Origin: Tubiluchus corallicola
Taxonomy: Eukaryota > Priapulida > Priapulimorpha > Priapulimorphida > Tubiluchidae
Length of the DNA: 23,702 bases
Direction of reading: 5' to 3'
NCBI GenBank assembly: GCA_030141605.1
Contig: JAQGDQ010001438.1
Location: forward strand, 17,501-41,202
Within the stretch, counting starts at the first letter, position 1, and the number at the start of each line of letters is the position of its first letter. Shown here in pieces: positions 16,840-23,702 of this stretch. The translations under genes and the position numbers were made by a program. Below the pieces are notes generated by a model, which saw nothing but the letters and a program-made list of their open reading frames with translations, was not told the origin of the DNA and ran no database searches.

Positions 16840-19800
16840 CTGTTGAAAGAAAAAACAATGGCATCACAATGCAAGTATTTATCGGCAGTGGCAATAATTG
16901 TATTGGCAACTAAACTTAAACAACCGCAAACCTGATTAGTAAATGGATAAGTGACTACTGGAGTAAATACTTATGGACAATTTCATGGCCGAGGTTATAC
17001 TTCTTTGAGATAAGATGTGCAGACATTAGAATAATAATAATAATGCATTTTTGTCGGTTTTCTGATCTCAGAGACGGCTTTCGTAGTGAACTATATACCA
17101 GTCCTGCCACCACCATGCAACATTACTAATAGTCTTGCCATAGAGTGCAGGTTTCGTAACTGTTGGCTTTTTCTTGATACTGAGCTAAATTCTAGTCTCA
17201 CCACAAACATCAATATTGAGAAGGCACAGTAGTTGGAAGTTCGATTCCAGGTTGCGATGTGCAAAAGTGATTATTTGTTTATTTATTTATTAGTGTCAAA
17301 AATACATACAAGAAAAAGCAAGACATACATAGAATTCTCAGTGTTGAAATATAATGACACTGCAGACAAACAAAACAATTACTAATAAAACAAACATTAT
17401 TAAATCTTCCTGTTAGTTATTTTAGTTATATAAATGAAAAGTTTAAAGATTAGTATTTAAAATAAATTGTCTTTCATCAGGCCTCATTTTCAATGATATG
17501 ATCATTACATAGTATATTGTTCATCATATTCTTTTTCAAGACAATCAATAAATGCCTTAATTACTTCTAAATCACTGCTTCGCACCAGGAATAAAAATTT
17601 ATCAGTATCGCTTATAGGGAAAAATTCTGGTTTAATTACATTGATGTGATTATATAATTTTCCTCTAAGATCATTGTAATATGAGCATTTTATAACAAAG
17701 TGTAATTCGTTTTCGATTTCATTTCTTAAACAGTATGAGCATATGCGATTCTCAGCCGGGATTTTTCTAGGTTAACGTACCTCCCTCTTTCAATACACAA
17801 AGTATGAGAGCTGATTCTCAGTTTTGTAAATCTTGTTACACCATATTTGGAATAACCACAAAGCAAATAGTTTTCTAGTTGATAAAGGTTTTTGAAGGTT
17901 CGATACGTTCGCAGGAGGATTTCTTCTTTCCAAAACAGAGTATAATCAGCTTTTATTTTTTCTTCTAATTTATTGAGTACTCACTTAGGTGAAAACGTTG
18001 TCTGGTTATTCCAAACATGTTTAAAGCCATATACACATAATATATACTTAACGAAAGTAGTCCAACAAAAATAGTTCTCAGCTGAGGTTCGGTTTTAGTT
18101 CTCAGCTGAGGTTCGGTTTTTGCTATAAGCTTGGTCTACGTAACTATCCTATGGTTGGCTAATAACATGTATCCAGTAGCGGATTGTATCCTTAATTATT
18201 TTAATAAAAATGGAGAAACGGCTCAGTTCTGCCCTAGTCGCACATTTGCTTGATTTGTTATTAAGATTCAACAGAAATCTGCATTTAATATTGGCCTCTT
18301 CGCTTGGCACACTGTCAAATTTATTTTGACAATGCAGGGAATTGGTTTTAATTTTAATAATGCTAGGTCCCCATACACAAGAGCCATATAGCATTATAGA
18401 TTCTACAGTATGTTCAAATAATTTGATAACTGTATGTGAGTTTGCGCAGTTTGAGCAATTTTTCATGCAGTAAAAAGCTTTTAGTCCTTTGTCTTTTAGT
18501 TTGGTACAGCCTTTGCTTGAAAGCACCAGACGCAAAGAATTCGAACCCGAAGTATCTATAGGATTGGACTATTAAGATCCACAGGTAAAATTTAGGTCGT
18601 TTAGAATTCTGTCTGCTTTGTTAAAAACAATAATGTCTGTCTTTAACTATGTGGTCAATTGACTCATTTTCGTTCATCGTTTAGATACTGAAGTTTTAAT
18701 TATTTTCAACGTTAAAAGAACGGTCAACGTAGTTAGACTCATCTTAATGTTCGCGAAAAATGCTAGAAGAATTTGATAATAACCGTGTGACAAACGTTTC
18801 ACGTAATTGGTAAAATCACTTTAAAGTCACTGTCATTTGAGTTTGAGTGCTCCCAGTTTGAATGACCATTCTTCCACCAATGACGTCATTCATCGGCTGC
18901 AGAAAAACAGTGCATTGTCAATTTCAGTCAAAAATATAGCGAGTTTTTACAAAAAATAGAATTGCTAATTTTGTGATATTTTTGCATGAACATTAGGCAC
19001 GCTGCAGAAGTATGCATTATTTTAAGCTGCGTGCACTTACGGAAAGCTACGATGCTCTTACGAAAAGTGGCGAAGTTTAGCTATTGCCTTATAATTGTCA
19101 AGTGAATGTTGGCTACCATCGTACCTGAAAATTCCTATATAGCGGTTGTATAAATTTTCTTCATGCTTTATATGCAGTTTTTTGCAAATTTCTTTGTTAT
19201 GTTTTTCTAAGTTTAAGTAGCATAAAATAAACTCAACATTCTAAAAATGTCTTCTGTCCTGGAACCATGTAACTGCGCACAACTTCGCTCCTTTTTATAG
19301 TCTGCCTTTCGCCCAGTCCCAGTCGCAGTTCGGTATCGGTTTCGAAGAAAACAAAAAATTCGGCATCGGTTCGCTTCGATTTTTTCGGGTTCGGAACAAC
19401 ACTGAGTCTAGGGCACGTTTCGTGTGAATGAAGTTTATATGATATTGTGATAGCGCCCTATCTTCGTGCTCTATCGGACGTACTACTGTCCAAGCTTGAC
19501 CTTTTATCTTGAATGCGTGCGCAAGCCAAATAAACACTGCTTTACCTAACAATTTTTATTCTTAACAATTAGATCAATTTCAATATTTTGCGATATTATA
19601 GTCTTGAGAATATTTGAACTTAAAATACTTCTTTAAGAGATGAAGCAGTTTAGTTTTACAGTTGTGAAATCGGTACAGGTAACCTAGTTATGTTTAACGC
19701 ATACTTGTCTCTCATTGGTTATTTTAAAAATGCATAAACACAGGTGATTCCTACAGGTCGTGGAGAAGTGAATTTCTCGATTTAGCTAGAGAGCTGATAC

Positions 19801-22088
19801 TTGGTTTTTGAGCGTATTGTTGCGTGTGGCAGGCACGTCTAAAGTCTGCCCACACTGCTCAGTTTGAACATCTCTAACGAGATTAATTGAGATGTTTTGA
19901 TTTGTACTATTGTGGAGCTTCCTCAAATGATATAAACGGAGTAGAAACGGCTTGTTAATATGGTCAATGGAATACGGAACTTAATCTAGACTTGTATTGG
20001 CGAGACTTCCAGCAAGTTGGCAGACGGAGTCAAGCGAGCCACACTGTCGTATCGCGAGGAAGCTGTAGCTACCGTGTCAGTGGTGAGGCGAAGAGGGGGC
20101 GATCCGGGAGGTGAGCTGCCAGCAGCTGTCGGAACTTGGTGGAATCGAATGACGGATCGTATGGTATGAATCGATAACACATGGAATGGAATGGAATGTT
20201 ACAGATACGTTTACAATATGGAGTGATGAAACCATCGTCATGGAATGGAAATGGAATGTTACAGATACGTTTACAATATGGAGTGATGAAACCATCGTCA
20301 TGGAATGGAAATGGAATGGTGATGCAGTTAACACCAGAACTGGAGCTCCGACGTGGTAAACCCGGTACCGGTATGCTTGTAACCTCGTATACTCTTGTAC
20401 AGTTTTGCTTAAATGATCAGTGTACAGCTTTTCATGCATATTATATTTGTAATTAAATAAAGCAATTGAATTTAATGTCTAGTTTATTTAGATTAATTGA
20501 GATTGTCAATCAGTAATTTTTCCTAAATATTACATCACAACAGTGACGGCGTTACACGTTAGGGAAATAACACCGTTAGGGAAGTGCACCGTCACAGATA
20601 TAATATTATAACTTCTCTTTTATCCCTACTCGCCCAGGGACCCCCACTCCATGCCTTAGCCTGTTAATAACAAGTTCCACTTACCTAACCCAGGACGACA
20701 GATGGCAGTTCCCCAGTAAAGAAGCTCTTTGGGTCTAAGCGGTAATTCTGACAGCAATCTCTCCATGCAAACGAACACATCATCATCAACCTTCATAAAA
20801 TAAGTAAAATCATATCGTTGCACAGTCCACTGCATAATCCACAATAACCTCCTGGCATTATTCAATCCTGATGGCACATCGGTGAATATCACATCACCAT
20901 GTTCAAGCTGCTCCTTGTTTAACTTGTCTGCGTGGGAAGAATCAATCGTTTCACCTGCGTTTAAAATATGAGATGTTTTTTCCTGAAGTTTGTTACTATG
21001 TTATAGTAATATTGCAAATTTATTTGATGGAGAATTAATGTCAATTGGAAATTTCATTTACGACTGTATGCATAGATTTTTGAATTAAATAGTATAGCTT
21101 TGTTAGCGGACATATAACCGCATCACTGTGATTATCATATAGGTAAAATATTTGTTTATCACATGTGTACAAATGCTTAGTAAATAGTTGTTTTCGCTGC
21201 ATGGAGTTTACAACTAAATTTGTACATCTGTGTATATACCTTGTGCAGCTATGTTGAGTCAAGTTGTTAGTATGATCTGGAAATCATTACCCGAGTTCTG
21301 CCCGCTGATAAAACCATCGGGTATGCGTCGAGTTTGTAATTTTCCTGTTGGAAATTTGATTTTCAGAAATAAAATATCTAAAAAAACTACGTTTCACGTG
21401 GAAAAGTGTTGAATATTCTTTATAATCTCATCATGGGTTATTTATTTATTTCAGATTGTTTCGTCCTAACGGGCCTCATTGGTTGAAAATTAAGATAAAA
21501 TGTTAAAAACAGTACTTACCAGTGTGAAACAAGAGCACTAAAAGCAAAAATTGTAGCTAAACTATGGCTAAAATAGTAAAATTTGGTGTACAAATAATTT
21601 TTCTCTTTTTGCAGTCGGTTCTACACTTTCTCTAGCTTATTATTGTTTTTAAATCAATGAAATTTAGCTACTGTTCTTGCTATAAACCTTTACTTGTACA
21701 AACTGTTTAAACATTTTGTAATTTTCAGCCGATGATGCCCGTCAGGGCGCTACCTCTTGCAAGAAACAAAATAATCTATTTTGAGACTGTAAAGGATATT
21801 CAAAGTTGCTTTACCTGCGTTGTCAAACTGATCAGTAAAAAAACTGTAAGTAACATCCCGACTGTGTGAGACATTCAACCAGGTTTGCCTAAGACTGTTC
21901 CTTCTTTCATATCTTCCCTTGTATGCGCTTGCTATCGCTATGAACAAAAGAACGGTGCGCCTTCTTTTCAGATTTTCCAAATCTTTAGAAATTTGTGAAC
22001 TTGTAAAAAAGTAGAATGCGACAAAACTGATAAAAAGTATTTTTCCAACTACGAAAATCTGTATCGTCCTTTTACTTCTAAACTGCAT
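16355..22088 (-). CDS. beta-1,3-galactosyltransferase-like protein, GT31 family (3 exons)
   Basis: Join on the - strand: 22088-21815, 20954-20685, 16839-16355, giving 342 residues (GT31 enzymes are usually 310-400). GT31 members sit in the Golgi membrane and transfer galactose or GlcNAc from a UDP-sugar to glycoprotein or proteoglycan chains. Visible: a basic N-terminus and signal anchor (about 9-28), RRNSLRQTWL (62-71), the FFTDQ strand, KEQLEHGDVIFTD (105-117), FTYFMKVDDDVFV (141-153) with the metal-binding DDD at 148-150, LLYWGT (169-174), FFVLSEDLV (190-198), TDYGGVALGWWL (213-224) and late NLT, NYT and NAT glycosylation sites. All three junctions are GT-AG and in phase 1. The nearest well-known relative is B3GALT6, but the usual PYA.GGGY segment and EDV.G motif are altered, so the acceptor is uncertain. 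No symbol is assigned. Confidence 0.85.
17276..18655 (-). pseudogene. CR1/Jockey-group LINE remnant, 3' end of ORF2 with tail
   Basis: On the - strand, fragments appear in the right order for the end of ORF2. IIVFNKADRILNDL lies at about 18635-18595. LKDKGLKAFYCMKNC and SIMLYGSCVWGPSIIK follow within 18535-18149. Then come RFTKLRISSHTLCIERGRY (about 17835-17780) and, after a one-base shift, AENRICSYCLRNEIENELHF, a Cys-rich tail. At least two frame breaks and two stops near 18565 show it is dead. The element ends in a trailer with TTTTGACACTAATAAATAAA followed by TAAACAAATAAT, a typical microsatellite tail. It is truncated at the 5' end, before the YADD box. I see no target-site duplication. 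Confidence 0.82.
18072..18120. repeat. 24-bp perfect tandem duplication
   Basis: TAGTTCTCAGCTGAGGTTCG followed by GTTT occurs twice in a row without change inside the LINE remnant. It contains the palindrome CTCAGCTGAG. Confidence 0.92.
18656..20180. other. intronic DNA, mostly unassigned
   Basis: AT-rich to about 19240. It is followed by a patch of TTCGG-type words at 19320-19400 ending GGAACAACACTG, which looks like a repeat end, and a GC-richer patch at 19990-20160. A - strand open frame at 19295-19552 and another at 19986-20180 have no recognisable domain. No gene is supported. Confidence 0.4.
20181..20320 (+). repeat. 60-bp tandem repeat, about 2.3 units
   Basis: Units start ATGGAATGGAAATGGAATGT and continue ACAGATACGTTTACAATATG, then GAGTGATGAAACCATCGTC. 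The offset is exactly 60 bp and the copies are almost identical, so it formed recently. Open frames in it reflect the 3n unit length. Confidence 0.93.
20321..20684. other. intronic DNA next to GT31 exon 2
   Basis: Contains an imperfect inverted repeat at 20541-20597 with CAGTGACGG and CCGTCACAG at its ends, enclosing two copies of CGTTAGGGAA. Nothing else was recognised. Confidence 0.4.
20685..20954 (-). CDS. GT31 gene exon 2 (DDD motif)
   Basis: Acceptor AAACGCAG|GTGAAACG, donor TTAG|GTAAGTGG. Encodes residues 92-182 with KVDDDVFV and LLYWGT, ending CRPGL plus one base. Reading on through the donor gives a stop after eight further codons, so the junction is needed. Confidence 0.85.
20955..21814 (-). 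other. GT31 gene intron 1
   Basis: An 860-bp, AT-rich intron. Donor GCAG|GTAAAGC and acceptor AACGCAG. No coding or repeat signal was recognised inside. Confidence 0.75.
21815..22088 (-). CDS. GT31 gene exon 1 (membrane anchor)
   Basis: The ATG at 22088-22086 starts MQFRSKRTIQ, followed by about 20 hydrophobic residues and a charged stem, giving a type II anchor. Encodes residues 1-91 up to FTDQFDNA plus one base. No alternative in-frame ATG gives a better anchor. Confidence 0.85.
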
Positions 22089-22529
22089 TACGGAGTCCCA
22101 ATATAATTTTTACTGCATTAAAATCATAGACTTACATAGCAGCTTGCTTGTGAGCATGCGCAGAACAGAAAGAGCTCTGGTGTAGGTGACCCTTAATAAA
22201 ATCGAGACTCGAGTTAACAATTAACTGTAATTTTCACGCTTTGCAATTTAATGATGAGAACCTCCTCTTCAGTACCAGCATGTTAATTACCCTGTTACAG
22301 AAATTGGCGTGTCACTTTCTCGTTTATCCGCACGGCAAAAAGCGCGAATTCGTGTGAAATTGGTGAACATCCGCGTATCCGCAATCCGCAAAAATGTAGG
22401 CGAAAACTAGACTTGGTATCAGAACCGAGTGACCTATTGTATGAAGCTAGGAGTTATAATCACTAATTACCATCAATAATAAATTACAGCCAGACCCCGC
22501 AGAGGAATATTGCTTGTAAAGCCTAAATG
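22089..22529 (-). promoter_or_regulatory. 5' flank of the GT31 gene
   Basis: A probable 5' UTR and promoter region. About 63-74 bp before the ATG, the - strand reads TCTGCGCATGCTCA (22151-22164), close to the NRF1 site consensus YGCGCAYGCGCR that is common in animal promoters. No TATA box stands out. The call rests on position and one motif. Confidence 0.3.
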
Positions 22530-23702
22530 ACAACTCACATCACAAGATGTACATACATCGCTCCACAATATCATACCACCACACCACACGATGTACATAC
22601 ATCACTTCACAATATCATACCACCACACCACACGATTTACCTACATCACTCCACAATATCATACCCATCACACCACACGATGCACATAAGTCACTCCACA
22701 ATATCATACCACCACACCACACAATGTAAATAATCACTCCAGAATATCATACCCATCACACCACACGATGTACATACATCACTCCACAATATCATACCAC
22801 CACACCACACGATGTACATACATCATTTCACAATATCATGCCCATCACACCACACGATACACATACATCATTTCACAATATCATACCACCACACCACACG
22901 TCGTACATACATCACTTCACAATATCATACCACCACACCACACGATGTACATACATCACTACACAATATCATACCCATCACACCACACGATGCACATACG
23001 TCACTCCACAATATTATACCATCACACCACACGATACACATACGTCACTCCACAATATTATACCATCACACCACACGATACACATACATCACCCCACAAT
23101 ATTATACCATCACACCACACGATACACATACATCACTCCACAATATCATACCACCACACCACACAATGTAAATAATCACTCCACAATATCATACCATCAC
23201 ACCACACGATGGACATACATCACTCCACAATATCATACCATCACACAACACGATGTACATACATCACTCCACAATATCATACCATCACACCACACGATGT
23301 ACATACATCACTTCACAATATCATACCACCACACCACACGATGTACATACATCACTTCACAATATCATGCCCATCACACCACACGATACACATACATCAT
23401 TTCACAATATCATACCACCACACCACACGTCGTACATACATCACTTCACAATATCATACCACCACACCACACGATGTACATACATCACTACACAATATCA
23501 TACCACCACACCACATGCCGTACATACATCACTTCACAATATCATACCACCACACCACACGATTTACCTACATCACTCCACAATATCATACCCATCACAC
23601 CACACGATGCACATACGTCACTCCACAATATTATACCATCACACCACACGATACACATACGTCACTCCACAATATTATACCATCACACCACACGATACAC
23701 AT
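22530..23702. repeat. 44-bp satellite array running off the right edge
   Basis: About 26 units of 44-45 bp, consensus CGATGTACATACATCACTCC then ACAATATCATACCACCACAC and CACA. Variants (ACGTCGTACATAC, GATTTACCTACATC, ATTATACCATCAC, CCCATCACACC) recur in the same order in two places, giving higher-order repeats with offsets of about 529 and 617 bp. The unit is not a multiple of three, and open frames in it (His/Thr/Ile/Ser-rich) are accidental. The array continues beyond the window. Confidence 0.95.

Larger units (their letters stand above)
16840..20684 (-). other. GT31 gene intron 2
   Basis: A 3845-bp intron with donor TTAG|GTAAGT. It hosts a decayed LINE (17276-18655) in the sense orientation, several AT-rich and unassigned stretches, and a 60-bp tandem repeat. 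A conserved extra exon with a PYA.GGGY-type motif was looked for on this strand and not found. Confidence 0.7.

Noticed and set aside
17237-17262. AGTTCGATTCC, a possible tRNA or SINE B box.
   Set aside because: The T-arm does not pair properly and no A box or cloverleaf could be found upstream. Probably chance next to the LINE tail.
19320-19412. TTCGG-rich patch ending GGAACAACACTG, similar to a hAT-type end (CAGTGTTG inward).
   Set aside because: No opposite end and no 8-bp duplication were found, and the patch is partly simple sequence.
22527-23175. His/Thr/Ile/Ser-rich open frames in the 44-bp satellite.
   Set aside because: Several frames are open at once and the unit length is not a multiple of three. 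These are by-products of a stop-poor satellite.

Overview
This window is nuclear DNA from an AT-rich invertebrate animal genome. The evidence is split genes with GT-AG introns, animal gene families (a CHCHD2/CHCHD10 orthologue and a family-31 glycosyltransferase), non-LTR retrotransposons of the CR1/Jockey group, Tc1 and pogo-like DNA transposons, and many tandem arrays. I cannot place it to phylum with confidence. A mollusc, annelid, cnidarian or similar invertebrate would all fit.

Two host genes can be supported, and they face each other tail to tail. The first, on the + strand, is a complete four-exon CHCHD2/10-type gene for a mitochondrial twin CX9C protein (coding 8051-12243, 136 residues). 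Its intron 3 holds an exact 48-unit, 15-bp minisatellite. The second, on the - strand, is a three-exon gene for a beta-1,3-galactosyltransferase-like type II Golgi enzyme (22088 down to 16355, 342 residues). Its second intron carries a decayed CR1-like element in the same orientation. Nothing in the sequence suggests the two genes act in the same pathway.

Layout: 1-1550 is AT-rich non-coding DNA with an imperfect tandem duplication. 1551-4803 is a nested retrotransposon block: a 34-bp repeat, a decayed ORF1 zinc-knuckle and endonuclease remnant (+), a piece of a different reverse transcriptase (-), then a long open reverse transcriptase with its 3' end (+). 4804-5666 is AT-rich and holds one copy of a dispersed repeat. 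5667-7044 is a whole but dead Tc1-type transposon with TIRs and a TA duplication. 8051-12243 is the CHCHD2/10 gene. 12913-13500 is a second copy of the dispersed repeat, split by a pogo-like MITE. 13571-14048 is a 50-bp minisatellite with a perfect TGACGTCA (CRE) in most units. 15215-16132 is a ~19-bp array interrupted by what looks like a LINE 3' end. 16355-22088 is the glycosyltransferase gene. 22530 to the right edge is a 44-bp satellite with higher-order structure.

No CRISPR array, bacterial operon, rRNA or convincing tRNA was seen. The most unusual content is the number of unrelated tandem arrays, the array of CRE sites, and the MITE insertion whose empty site is preserved in the same window.
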